DNA of 64,000 nucleotides from Paraburkholderia sp. BCC1885 (GTDB taxonomy: Bacteria > Pseudomonadota > Gammaproteobacteria > Burkholderiales > Burkholderiaceae), in the NCBI RefSeq assembly GCF_900996235.1, contig NZ_CAAJGM010000241.1, forward strand, positions 216,003-280,002. The letters run 5' to 3'. The translations under genes and the position numbers were made by a program. Numbering within the stretch: the stretch's first letter is position 1; each line of letters starts with the position of its first letter. Shown here piece by piece: positions 42,915-51,566 of the stretch. A model generated the notes under the pieces. It was not told the origin of the DNA. It saw nothing but the letters and a program-made list of their open reading frames with translations, and did no database searches.

Positions 42915-44615
42915 ATGCTTCCCGCAGCGCAGACTTACGAAGCGTTGGCCGCACGCTTTGCATGGCAGATTCCGCAGCGCTATAACATCGGTGTAGATGT
43001 ATGCGACAAATGGGCCGACGGCTCCGGGCGCCTTGCGTTGATCTACGAACAGCGCGACGGCAGCGCCACGCGATATAGCTTCGACGACCTCAAGGCCCGC
43101 TCGAATCAATTCGCCAATGCATTGCGCCGCAGCGGTGTCGTTCAGGGCGACCGGGTGGCCATCTTCCTGCCGCAATCGCCTGAGACCGCCATTGCGCATC
43201 TGGCCGCCTATAAAGCCGGCTGCATCGCAGTACCGCTCTTCGCATTGTTCGGCGTCGACGCGATCCAGTACCGCCTCGCGGACAGTGCCTCAGCGGCGCT
43301 CGTCACCGACGCGGCAGGCTTGCGCAAACTCGCCGAAATTCGCCATTTGCTACCCGAACTGAAAGCGGTGTATTGCGTCGACGCCGATCAAGCCGCCGCA
43401 ACCGGCGTGCAGCCCTTCTGGGACGCGCTTAACGCCGAGCCCCAAGCATTCGCTCCGGTGAATACGTCGTCTGACGATCCTGCCGTCATCATCTATACCT
43501 CAGGGACCACGGGAAAACCGAAAGGCGCGCTACACGCGCAGCGCGTGCTGCCCGGGCATCTCCCCGGTGTCGAGCTATCGCAGGCGCTGTTTCCGGATCA
43601 CGCCAAGGTGATCTGGACTCCTGCGGATTGGGCATGGATCGGCGGTCTCTTCGACGTCCTGCTGCCCGCCTGGCATCACGGCATCACCGTACTCGCGCGC
43701 CGCTTCGATAAGTTCGACGGCGAGGCCGCTTTCGATCTGATGGCGCGCCATGCCGTCACGCACACGTTCCTGCCGCCTACCGCTCTCAAGATGATGCGCA
43801 CCGTCACGCATCCCGAGCGCTGGAAGCTGTCGCTACATGCAGTGGCAAGCGGCGGCGAATCGCTCGGCGAGGAACTGATTGCTTGGGGACGTGCCGCGCT
43901 CGGCGTGACCATCAACGAGTTCTATGGGCAGACCGAGTGCAACGTCGTGGTGTCGTCGTGTGCATCGCTGTTCGCCCCGCGTATCGGCGCCATTGGCAAA
44001 GCGGTACCTGGACACGATGTGGCGATCGTCGACGACGATGGCGCGCCCGTACCGGACGGCACGACGGGCAACATCGCGGTTGCCGGTCCCGACCCGGTGA
44101 TGTTTCTCGGCTATTGGCGCAATGAGGCCGCTACGCGCGAGAAATTCCGCGGGCGCTATCTGCTGACGGGCGACCTGGGCCAGCGTGACAGCGAAGGCTT
44201 CATTCGCTTTGTCGGCCGAAACGACGACGTGATCACGAGCGCCGGGTATCGAATCGGTCCGGCTTCGATCGAGGATTGTCTTTTGCAGCATCCCGCCGTA
44301 TGCATGGCGGCAGTCGTGGGCGCGCCCGACGCCGAGCGCACGGAGATCGTGTTGGCGTTTGTCGTGCTTAATGCCGGGTTCGTGCCGAACGACGACCTGG
44401 TGCGCGAGATTCAGCAGCATGTGAAGACACGTCTTGCCGCACACGAATATCCGCGCGAAATCCGCTTCGTGGACAGTTTGCCCATGACGGCGACCGGCAA
44501 GGTGATGCGTAAAGAACTGCGCGCCAGTCTCGCGCCGGGCAAGCCGACTGCGACGTTGGCCTTAAACGGGCATAATCCTCGTGCCGTAGCGCGCCCGCCC
44601 CGCGCGCCTCGATAA
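42915..44615 (+). CDS. AMP-binding acyl-CoA synthetase (medium-chain/benzoate-like)
   Basis: 566 residues from the ATG at 42915 with AAGGAG at the right distance. ANL motifs: YTSGTTGKPKGALH, YGQTECN, TGDLGQRD, and catalytic Lys in MTATGKVMRKEL. The region WTPADWAWIGGLFDVLLPAW is typical of the AcsM/medium-chain acyl-CoA synthetase group, related to acetyl- and propionyl-CoA synthetases. It activates a short or medium acid; substrate undetermined. The GT9-like gene starts 19 bp downstream, so they may share a transcript despite unrelated roles. Confidence 0.9.
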   Translation: MLPAAQTYEALAARFAWQIPQRYNIGVDVCDKWADGSGRLALIYEQRDGSATRYSFDDLKARSNQFANALRRSGVVQGDRVAIFLPQSPETAIAHLAAYKAGCIAVPLFALFGVDAIQYRLADSASAALVTDAAGLRKLAEIRHLLPELKAVYCVDADQAAATGVQPFWDALNAEPQAFAPVNTSSDDPAVIIYTSGTTGKPKGALHAQRVLPGHLPGVELSQALFPDHAKVIWTPADWAWIGGLFDVLLPAWHHGITVLARRFDKFDGEAAFDLMARHAVTHTFLPPTALKMMRTVTHPERWKLSLHAVASGGESLGEELIAWGRAALGVTINEFYGQTECNVVVSSCASLFAPRIGAIGKAVPGHDVAIVDDDGAPVPDGTTGNIAVAGPDPVMFLGYWRNEAATREKFRGRYLLTGDLGQRDSEGFIRFVGRNDDVITSAGYRIGPASIEDCLLQHPAVCMAAVVGAPDAERTEIVLAFVVLNAGFVPNDDLVREIQQHVKTRLAAHEYPREIRFVDSLPMTATGKVMRKELRASLAPGKPTATLALNGHNPRAVARPPRAPR

Positions 44616-44634
44616 AGCCAACGGAACACTCGAA

Positions 44635-45711
44635 TTGCAAAGTCTACGTGCAAACGAAGCGCTCACCCATCCAGGATCGCTGCTTGCCCCGGACGGTCGC
44701 GTCATCGCGCCGTTCGATCTGGAGCAGCGCGATGCGGAGATCGGAGAGCACGTAGCACTCGCCAGCCAGCCAGACATTCTCAACGCGGCGGCGCAACCGT
44801 TCGAACTGGATTACTCCAATCTCAACGTCGCGCACGTGATCAACGGCATGGGCGTCACGCTCGGCGATTCGATCGTCGGCCTGAGTGCGCTCGCCGCAAT
44901 CAGGCACGTGTATCCGCAGATGCGTTTCGTGGTCTACCGCCCCGAGCTTGCGCCGCCATACGTCGAACAACTCTATGCTCTCGCCGCGGGCAAAGTGGCG
45001 CAGACGCGATCGTTGCCGTGGCCACTCGCCAGTATTCCTGCGGATGAGACGCGCATCGACTTGGGCAACCATCTATTTTGGCCCGGCTTCATGTCGTTGC
45101 CGATGATCGATTTTTTTCTTGGTGCACTCGGTGTGCGGGCTGAGCGTATCGCGTCCTCACATAAAGCCAACCGCTGGCTGCAGGCTCTCGAGTTGCCACA
45201 TTTGCCCGAAGCCTGGCGGAACCAGCCTTACGTGTTGTTTTGCCCTGCGGCAAGCACGCCAATCCGCAGCATCCCGCATCGGGTGCACGCTACCTTGGTA
45301 GAGCGTTTGTCCGAGCGCTTTGACCTACCTGTGCTCGGCTTTGGCCCCGTGGATCATCCACGCTACATTGACGTTGCAAGTGCTTCCGCCAACACGGCGC
45401 ACTTTCTCGCGTGGGTGAAACACGCGCGCTACGTGCTGACCTCAGATACCGCGGCCGTGCATATCGCTGCCGGCTTCGATATCCCCAGCACCGCGTTTTT
45501 CACCACGGTCGCGCCGGAGTTGCGGGTGCGCGACTATCCGCGGTGCCTGCCTGTCACGCTGAATCTTCCTGAGTTGCGCAATGTACAGGCTAGCGATCGG
45601 CAGCAGGACATGCTGCGCCTAAACGCGGCATACGACACCGCCTTGAAGGCGGAATTGCCGTTCTCGCCGCGACGCGCAACGCTGGCCTCCACCGCGCTAA
45701 ACCAGCCATAA
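44635..45711 (+). CDS. Glycosyltransferase family 9-like protein
   Basis: 358 residues from a TTG at 44635 with CGGAACAC before it; no in-frame ATG precedes the first domain strand. INGMGVTLGDSIVGLSALAAI resembles the N-terminal nucleotide-binding lobe of heptosyltransferases (GDSI variant), and LTSDTAAVHIAAGFDIPSTAFF matches their C-terminal ADP-heptose/UDP loop (usually SGDTGxxHLAA). It would transfer a sugar from a nucleotide donor, classically onto LPS core. No LPS genes adjoin it, so the acceptor is open. A 24-residue membrane peptide follows. Confidence 0.72.
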   Translation: MQSLRANEALTHPGSLLAPDGRVIAPFDLEQRDAEIGEHVALASQPDILNAAAQPFELDYSNLNVAHVINGMGVTLGDSIVGLSALAAIRHVYPQMRFVVYRPELAPPYVEQLYALAAGKVAQTRSLPWPLASIPADETRIDLGNHLFWPGFMSLPMIDFFLGALGVRAERIASSHKANRWLQALELPHLPEAWRNQPYVLFCPAASTPIRSIPHRVHATLVERLSERFDLPVLGFGPVDHPRYIDVASASANTAHFLAWVKHARYVLTSDTAAVHIAAGFDIPSTAFFTTVAPELRVRDYPRCLPVTLNLPELRNVQASDRQQDMLRLNAAYDTALKAELPFSPRRATLASTALNQP

Positions 45712-45777
45712 AGAGAGTAGGCACGCGCAATGCTGGATAGCAGTCGTACTGCAACCATCATTCAGAGGAGAACTCTC

Positions 45778-45852
45778 ATGCCTTATCTTCTTGGCTGGCT
45801 ACTTGGCGTGCCGTTGATCGTCCTCGTCATTCTGTATCTGATCTTCCATTGA
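45778..45852 (+). CDS. 24-residue hydrophobic membrane peptide
   Basis: The ATG at 45778 has an excellent site (CAGAGGAGAACTCTC) and opens 24 codons to a TGA at 45850-45852. Apart from MPY and the last His, it is one continuous hydrophobic helix of Leu, Val and Ile with two Gly and two Pro breaks. The strength of the ribosome site for such a short frame argues for real translation. It lies 66 bp after the GT9-like gene and directly before a cluster of palindromes. Family unknown to me. Confidence 0.6.
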   Translation: MPYLLGWLLGVPLIVLVILYLIFH

Positions 45853-45860
45853 CGTCACGT

Positions 45861-45989
45861 CTTAAGCGCTTAAGCTCCCGGCGATAAGGCGTCCGCTCGT
45901 AAGCGGACGGCATCCTGTGCCTTATCGGAACGCCTATCTTGGCATTGGCCGTTGCGCATCCATGAGATTCATGGACGAGCAACGGCCAA
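45861..45989. ncRNA. Palindrome cluster; candidate structured RNA in a 309-bp gap
   Basis: Three consecutive structures: a perfect 14-bp palindrome CTTAAGCGCTTAAG (45861-45874); a nested hairpin with outer stem GATAAGGC (45883-45890)/GCCTTATC (45919-45926) and inner stem GTCCGCT (45891-45897)/AGCGGAC (45902-45908); and a long interrupted hairpin TTGGCCGTTGC (45945-45955)/GCAACGGCCAA (45979-45989) enclosing CCATGA/TCATGG (45960-45974) across a symmetric 4x4 internal loop. There is no T run. The rest of 45853-46161 holds no gene; AAGGAGCG at 46149-46156 serves the next gene. The strand of any RNA is not determinable. Confidence 0.5.
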
Positions 45990-46161
45990 GGTTCGTTCGG
46001 ACGCGTGGGTCCAATTTCAGCAAGCGTCTTGATTGTGCTTTTCAGCCTCGTACAATGTGATCCGGCAGCGCAGTTACCCGACAACACTGGCCGCTGACGT
46101 AACGCCTCGCACGGCACCCGGAAATGGACAGCGTTCGAGGCGTGTATTAAGGAGCGCATTC

Positions 46162-46551
46162 ATGGCAAATACCGAGTACTTGCTATCGCATCAGGACCTC
46201 GTCAAGGCCGTGATCATTCATCAGAACATTCACGAAGGGTTCTGGCGCCTCAACATCAATTTCAATGTCGCTGCCATGCATGGCAAAGACGTGCCGGACC
46301 CCAGCCTTGCCGTGACGATTCAGGGCATCGGCATCATGCAGGCGGATTCCACGGACGAGATGGCGGTGGACGCGGCACGCGCCAATCCGGAGAAGACGGT
46401 ATCCGCAGCCAGCGAGGCGCCGCGCGCGCCAGCCGGCATGCAATTTTGCCGCGACGTGTATCGCAACATCGAGGTGCGTCTCGATGACGCCGCGCGCCCG
46501 GTTAGTGCCTCAACCGCCGTCGACCTGCGAGCGCGGCAGCAGCATAAATAA
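46162..46551 (+). CDS. Conserved-looking hypothetical protein (129 residues)
   Basis: AAGGAGCG precedes the ATG at 46162. The protein is soluble, without signal or helix for the membrane. The first 70 residues (HQNIHEGFWRLNINFNVAAM) look like a beta-rich domain with regular hydrophobic alternation; the last 40 are Ala/Arg-rich. I do not recognise a family. It is convergent with the NCS1 permease. Confidence 0.65.
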   Translation: MANTEYLLSHQDLVKAVIIHQNIHEGFWRLNINFNVAAMHGKDVPDPSLAVTIQGIGIMQADSTDEMAVDAARANPEKTVSAASEAPRAPAGMQFCRDVYRNIEVRLDDAARPVSASTAVDLRARQQHK

Positions 46552-46579
46552 ACATGCTGGGCGGCGTTCCGCTCGCACG

Positions 46580-48055
46580 TCATATGCGCCTTGCCGCCCG
46601 CATCATCGCGACATACAGCACAGCGCCAACTATTGCGCCGATTAGCCAGCCGAAGTTGTTGTCCGGCAAAACGTGCAACAGTTGCGTGCAAAGCTCCCAG
46701 CCGACCGAGATGATTCCGGCAATCACGAGCGCGGAAATGCCTACCTTGTTCCAGCCGCCGTCGTAATAGAAACGCCCGTTCGGCGCCATGCTGTACAGCT
46801 CGGCCGTCTCTATCTGTTGCTTCTTGATGAGATAAAAATCCGCCATCATCACGCCATATAGCGGCGCGAGCACGGAGCCGAATACGCTGACGAAGATCGT
46901 AATCGCCTTGGGGCTGTCTACGAAAATCCACGGACACACCAGCACCGCGAGGATGGAGGCCACAAGGCCGCCCTTCTTGAAGTCGATATGCTTGGGAAAC
47001 AGGTTCGCAATGTCGTAGGCGGGCGAGACGAAATTAGCAACAATGTTGATGCCCATGGTCGCCACGATAAACGTCAGGCTGCCGATCACCACGGCCGCCT
47101 TGTTCTGGATATGCGCGACGACTGCCACCGGGTCCATGATCATCGAGCCGAATACCGTCGCACTACCCGACGTCACGACCACGGTGATGATGGCGAAGAC
47201 GATGAAATTGACCGGCAACCCAAGGAAATTACCCACTTTCATTTGCCGCTCGCTTTTGGCGAAGCGCGAGAAATCGCCGAAGTTGAGCAGCAGCGCGGCG
47301 AAGTAGCTCACCACCAGCAGCATGGCGTTGCCCATGCTGGCAAATTGTTCGGCGCCGGATAGAACCTTGCCGCCGAGTGTGAGGCTAAGACTGCCCAAGC
47401 CCGCCTGCGAAAGAATCCACGCCATCAGCGCGAACATCACGACATACACGGCCGGACCGCAAAAGTCGATGAACTTGCGGATCGTCTCCATGCCGCGCTG
47501 GAAAATGAATAACTGGAACGCCCACATAAATAGAAAGCTGATCCAGCCGAGGCCATCGAGCCGCAGGAAACTGAAATCATGCAGTGCTGTGGCCGCAGGA
47601 AAAAACAGAATGACAAGCGTGGCCACCGCTTTTGACGCGAAGTAGGTCTGCACGCCATACCAGACAATGCCAACCACTCCACGAATCACGGCTGCGAGAT
47701 TCGCCCCCATCACGCCCATGCTGACGCGGGCCATGACCGGAAACGGAATGCCGTGCACGTAACTAGGTTTCCCGACCAGATTCATCAACAAATAAACAAT
47801 CAGGATACCTACAGTTAGCGCGATCAGTACCTGCCAGCCCGAAATGCCCAGCAAAAACAGACTCGCCGCAAACGTGTAACCGCCAACGCTATGCACATCC
47901 GACATCCACATGGCGAAGATGCAATACCCGGTCCATGTTCGGCGGTTAAGCGGGACTGGCGCGAGATCGTGGTTATACAGACGTTCGTCGGTCGGTGCGA
48001 TGTGCCCACCCGCATCGAGTGGGGCGCCGCTATCAATGAGCGGTGAGGTCGACAT
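46580..48055 (-). CDS. NCS1-family nucleobase/vitamin permease
   Basis: 491 residues from the ATG at 48055, preceded by AAGGGGGAG. About twelve membrane helices with NCS1 features: NHDLAPVPLNRRTWTGYCIF at the N terminus, then the helix 1 substrate-site segment, and GVQTYFASKAV in helix 3. The family imports cytosine, uracil, allantoin, thiamine or hydantoins with Na+ or H+. The exact substrate cannot be fixed; no catabolic genes adjoin it. An Lrp-type regulator is divergent 884 bp away. Confidence 0.88.
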   Translation of the reverse strand: MSTSPLIDSGAPLDAGGHIAPTDERLYNHDLAPVPLNRRTWTGYCIFAMWMSDVHSVGGYTFAASLFLLGISGWQVLIALTVGILIVYLLMNLVGKPSYVHGIPFPVMARVSMGVMGANLAAVIRGVVGIVWYGVQTYFASKAVATLVILFFPAATALHDFSFLRLDGLGWISFLFMWAFQLFIFQRGMETIRKFIDFCGPAVYVVMFALMAWILSQAGLGSLSLTLGGKVLSGAEQFASMGNAMLLVVSYFAALLLNFGDFSRFAKSERQMKVGNFLGLPVNFIVFAIITVVVTSGSATVFGSMIMDPVAVVAHIQNKAAVVIGSLTFIVATMGINIVANFVSPAYDIANLFPKHIDFKKGGLVASILAVLVCPWIFVDSPKAITIFVSVFGSVLAPLYGVMMADFYLIKKQQIETAELYSMAPNGRFYYDGGWNKVGISALVIAGIISVGWELCTQLLHVLPDNNFGWLIGAIVGAVLYVAMMRAARRI

Positions 48056-48939
48056 GTCTCCCCCTTGTGCTTGACTGAGGATTGGTCCCGACGCCGTTCC
48101 CTGTCGGGTAGTGGATGGACCGCGGGCCGCGCTGCCGGCCGCATTGCCACTGCAACAATGCAGATGGTTCCACGACAAAAAAGATCGCGCCGAAATAATC
48201 GAGCGGTGGTAATGGAGGTAAAGCGCAAACCTTGGGATAGGCGACGAACGAATTGATAATGCTTAGGCCTGCTGCTAAAAACCGACCGCCCAAAGGGATG
48301 ACGAACGAGGACATGCATGCGGGCATTGCAAGCGCTCGTCCGTCTCCGCAATGTTTTTCGTTTTAAATAAGTACAACAAACGAATTAACTGACTGCTCTC
48401 TCAGGTCTAACAGCACATGCTCGTAGCGGGGCGCAGCGCGCTGACTTCGGGTGCTCGCGTATCGAATCAGTTCGGAGATGCGGTCCGCGCGCCGAAGAAA
48501 TGATCTTAATTCGGCGCAACGCAAATGATCAATATGTGGGAAATATTTATAAGATAAGTGCCGGCAGATGATTCCCGCGTGAAGCGACCTCGCAATTTGC
48601 GTTTGGCCGAAGCGGGTAGAGCGTTTGAATGGTGCGCGAGGCGAAGGCGGAACCGCCGATTGACAAGGCACTGCCAGGGTAAACAGATGCGATGCGTCGG
48701 GTCCGGTCAGATTACGGACCAGGAAAATGCATCCATGCCCGGCGGGCACAACATCCTGTGCGGGTGAACCCAGGAGATTGCCCGCCACGCCGTCTACGGT
48801 AGGGGTCGGCGTGGTACCAGGTGGCAGCTTTTGGCTACGCCGGTTGAAGCGGAAGAATCATCCGTCCAACCGGAAGCTCGTCCCGGGCATGAAAGCACCC
48901 TCAAAATATACCGGTAACGCCAGTGGACGGGCTTCTTAA
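48056..48939. other. 884-bp gap with several hairpins; no convincing gene
   Basis: The longest non-coding stretch of the window, between the permease and the Lrp gene. Frames present have atypical composition and poor starts. The half nearest the Lrp gene has stem-loops: GGTCCG (48700-48705)/CGGACC (48715-48720) and CCACGCCG (48785-48792)/CGGCGTGG (48807-48814). CCCAGGAGATTGCC (48770-48783) resembles the 3' B12 box of cobalamin riboswitches, but the upstream core of that riboswitch was not found. The part nearest the permease is more AT-rich and should hold its promoter. Confidence 0.45.
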
Positions 48940-49491
48940 ATGATCGCCTCAAACCACTCCGCAAGGGACGATATTCCGATAAAATCAGATTTAGCTAAAC
49001 ATTATTCCACTTTCGACGTGACAACCCGAAACCGCCCTCTGGACACGCAGGATCGCAAGATCATGCGGGAGCTGCAAAAGAACGCGCGCCTTTCAAACGC
49101 GGAACTCGCAGACCTGGTCGGCATGTCGACCACTGCGTGCTGGAATCGAACGCGTCAGCTCGAAACCGAAGGCTACATTCGCGGCTACGTGGCGTTGCTC
49201 GATCAGCAGAAACTGGGCTTTGCCGATGTGGTCCTCCTCGAGGTGACGCTGGACCGTCACGACGAAGACGCGCTGGCGCGCTTCGGTGCCGAACTGGCGA
49301 CCCTGTCCGAAGTGCTCGAGGCGTATCTGGTGTCCGGCGAATACGACTATCTGGTAAAGGTCGCGGTAGACGGCACGGCGGGCTACGAGCGATTTTTGCG
49401 CGAGAAGCTGTATCGGATCTCCGGCATTCGCCACAGCCGCTCGATGTTCGCGCTGCGCTGCATGAAAAATATTGCGTCGGTGCAAATCTAG
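48940..49491 (+). CDS. Lrp/AsnC-family transcriptional regulator
   Basis: 183 residues from the ATG at 48940, or 157 from a GTG at 49018, which is closer to the usual family length; neither has a clear ribosome site. The HTH (RKIMRELQKNARLSNAELADLVGMS) and the RAM ligand domain (YLVSGEYDYLVKVAV) are typical. CWNRTRQLETEGYIRGY is the winged part. It would sense an amino acid or similar small molecule and may regulate the divergent NCS1 permease. Confidence 0.88.
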   Translation: MIASNHSARDDIPIKSDLAKHYSTFDVTTRNRPLDTQDRKIMRELQKNARLSNAELADLVGMSTTACWNRTRQLETEGYIRGYVALLDQQKLGFADVVLLEVTLDRHDEDALARFGAELATLSEVLEAYLVSGEYDYLVKVAVDGTAGYERFLREKLYRISGIRHSRSMFALRCMKNIASVQI

Positions 49492-49608
49492 GCATGCCCG
49501 TTCAGGTCGGGCCGGCCTAAGGTCGCGGCGCGGCGGTTTCAGCGCGTCGGTTGTGCGGACATGAAGGGCTTGGGCGTGCTTTAGTCGGAGCTTTAATCAG
49601 GCAGTTGC

Positions 49609-49638
49609 CATGATGGCGCTGCAAACCTCGCCATCATG
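49609..49638. terminator. 10-bp perfect stem-loop between convergent genes
   Basis: CATGATGGCG (49609-49618), 10-base loop, CGCCATCATG (49629-49638). It overlaps the stop codon of the phosphopantetheinyl transferase gene and lies 118 bp after the Lrp gene. No T run, so its role as a terminator is likely but not certain. Confidence 0.5.
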
Positions 49639-50392
49639 ACAGCGCGCGGCGCTCAGGCGCGTGTGGGACAGGGGACGTCTCCCACGCAACGCAGGCAGCA
49701 TAGCCCACGGGCGCGGCGAGCCAGCTTGCCGACAGATTGCGCGCCTCGTCAGGCACTTCGGCACGCAAAGTGACGCGCGAGCCTTCGCGCGGCAGCACGG
49801 TCAGGCGTTGCAAGCCGCGCACCACGCCAACGCCGGTTGTCTTGAGCAAGGCCTCCTTGGCGACCCACGCGTCGTAGAAGCAATAGAGACATTCGCCGGC
49901 ATCCCGTTGTTCGAGCCATACCGCTTCGCTTTCGGATAGCGTCATCGAGGTGAGCGCGCGCCAGTCGAGTTGTGCGTCGTATCGTTCAATATCAACACCA
50001 ACCCGGCGACGCCTCGACAGTGCAATCAGGCCGCGCGCGCCGGAATGGGACACGTTGAAATCAAGCGGATTCGGCTCAAGCTCCCGCGCACAATCTGGCA
50101 TTCCAGCCATTGCGGCCAGGCAGGGACGTCCCATCGCATCACTTGCAAGCTGCACGGCTTTTGGCTCGATGCCCAGTGCGTCGGCAAGCAACTGGCGCAG
50201 CGCCGCACGGACGGTGGCGAAGCGCAGCGCGTCTTCTGGGCGGCGGAACACGCGCGCCCGAGCATGCTCGTCGCTCGCGAGCGCGCTGAATGCCGGGCTT
50301 TCGAGCGTTGTATCAAAGGCGATATCGACCCGCCAAACCTGGACGTCGGACGGGCCGTCGTGAGACACCGGAACGAGGGAGAAACGCTGCAT
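49634..50392 (-). CDS. Sfp-type 4'-phosphopantetheinyl transferase
   Basis: 252 residues from the ATG at 50392; a longer frame up to 50476 exists but adds only low-complexity sequence. FNVSHSGARGLIALS, VGVDIERYD (metal-binding Asp and Glu) and FYDAWVAKEALLKTTG (WxxKEAxxK) define the Sfp branch, which loads the phosphopantetheine arm from CoA onto carrier proteins of PKS, NRPS or fatty-acid systems. No carrier-protein gene is in the window, so it acts in trans. Confidence 0.9.
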   Translation of the reverse strand: MQRFSLVPVSHDGPSDVQVWRVDIAFDTTLESPAFSALASDEHARARVFRRPEDALRFATVRAALRQLLADALGIEPKAVQLASDAMGRPCLAAMAGMPDCARELEPNPLDFNVSHSGARGLIALSRRRRVGVDIERYDAQLDWRALTSMTLSESEAVWLEQRDAGECLYCFYDAWVAKEALLKTTGVGVVRGLQRLTVLPREGSRVTLRAEVPDEARNLSASWLAAPVGYAACVAWETSPVPHAPERRALS

Positions 50393-50621
50393 CGCAGATT
50401 CGAGAGGGCTAAGGGGTGCGCTGGAAAGCGGCCACTGTACCTGAATTGGCGGTTGACTCCGAGACGACGCCGACACTTGCGGCCGGCCGGAATTGAGTAT
50501 CCCTATCGTGCAGGCCGTTACCGGAACATTTTCCGAAGAAGCGGGTCTTTAACTGCGGCCGGTCGGCAACATAGTCCGCGCCATGACCAGCGCTGCTGGC
50601 CACCCGGTCACCCCGCCGCCA

Positions 50622-51491
50622 CTACGACGACTCCCCCGCCGCCGGCTCCGGTTCATGCGCGAGCCGCGCCTTCGCATGGCGCATCTTCTCCAGCGTCTTG
50701 GGTCCGGCCTTGAGCGCCACGCCAATCGCCAGGGCATCCATGATGCACAGATGCACCAGCCGCGACACACCCGGCGTGTTCGGATCAATCGCGCTCGGCA
50801 CGCGCAGCAGCAGCGGAATATCTACCAGCCACGCGAGCCGCGAGCCGACATTGGTCAACGCAATGGTGGTCGCGCCACGCTCCTTGGCGATCTGAATGCT
50901 TTCGTTCACCTCGACGCTGCGCCCCGAGTGCGAAATGGCAAACGCCACATCGCCTGGTTCAAGAAGCCCGGCGTAAAGACGCTGCAAATGACCATCGGTA
51001 AACGCGCTCGCGGCGATATCGAGCCGCAGAAACCGCAGCGCCGCATCCTGCGCCACCAGTCCCGAGCCCGAGCCCACGCCGAAGAAATACACCCGGTGCG
51101 CTGCGGCCAAGGCGGCGATCGCGGTCTCCACGACGCCCGGGTCGAGTGCTCCACGTGCATGCTGAATGCCTTCGACCGCCGCTTCGCCGACCTTGTCCAT
51201 CAGCGTCTGCACGTCGTCATCGCGCGCCACGGCAGTCGACGCATACGGCAAGCCGCCCGCCACGCTCTGCGCCAACTGCATCTTGAAGTCGCGCAGCCCG
51301 TTCGCACCCACGGCGCGGCAAAAACGCGTCACCGAAGGCTCGGACACATCCGCGCGCTGGGCGAGTTCGGTAATGCTCGCGCGCATCGCAAAGTCGACGT
51401 CGCTCAGCACCATCTCGGCGACCTTGCGCTCAGCCGGGCGCAACTGGGGCAACGCGCCGCGAATGTGGGGGATCAGGTTGGGAGCGGACAC
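50622..51491 (-). CDS. RpiR/MurR-family regulator with SIS domain
   Basis: 289 residues. The N-terminal HTH_6 domain (LRPAERKVAEMVL...ITELAQRADVSEPSVTRFCRAVG) is followed by a SIS sugar-phosphate-binding domain (VYFFGVGSGSGLVAQDAALRF...ISHSGRSVEV). Such regulators respond to sugar phosphates. It ends a three-gene operon after the dehydrogenase and ABC ATPase, facing the binding-protein/permease operon, so control of this carbohydrate locus is likely. Confidence 0.9.
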   Translation of the reverse strand: MSAPNLIPHIRGALPQLRPAERKVAEMVLSDVDFAMRASITELAQRADVSEPSVTRFCRAVGANGLRDFKMQLAQSVAGGLPYASTAVARDDDVQTLMDKVGEAAVEGIQHARGALDPGVVETAIAALAAAHRVYFFGVGSGSGLVAQDAALRFLRLDIAASAFTDGHLQRLYAGLLEPGDVAFAISHSGRSVEVNESIQIAKERGATTIALTNVGSRLAWLVDIPLLLRVPSAIDPNTPGVSRLVHLCIMDALAIGVALKAGPKTLEKMRHAKARLAHEPEPAAGESS

Positions 51492-51566
51492 CCGTGTGTT
51501 CCTTTTGGGTTCAAGGTCTGGAATCCGCGTCGTTGGACACTGTCAAAACCGCGGCCACGCGCGATT

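Noticed and set aside
48363..48788. 141-codon minus-strand frame in the NCS1-Lrp gap
   Set aside because: No ribosome site, no recognisable domain, and composition unlike neighbouring genes.
48700..48800. Cobalamin riboswitch
   Set aside because: Only a B12-box-like string was found; the conserved central core with the GCCACTG-type junction is missing and no B12 gene follows.
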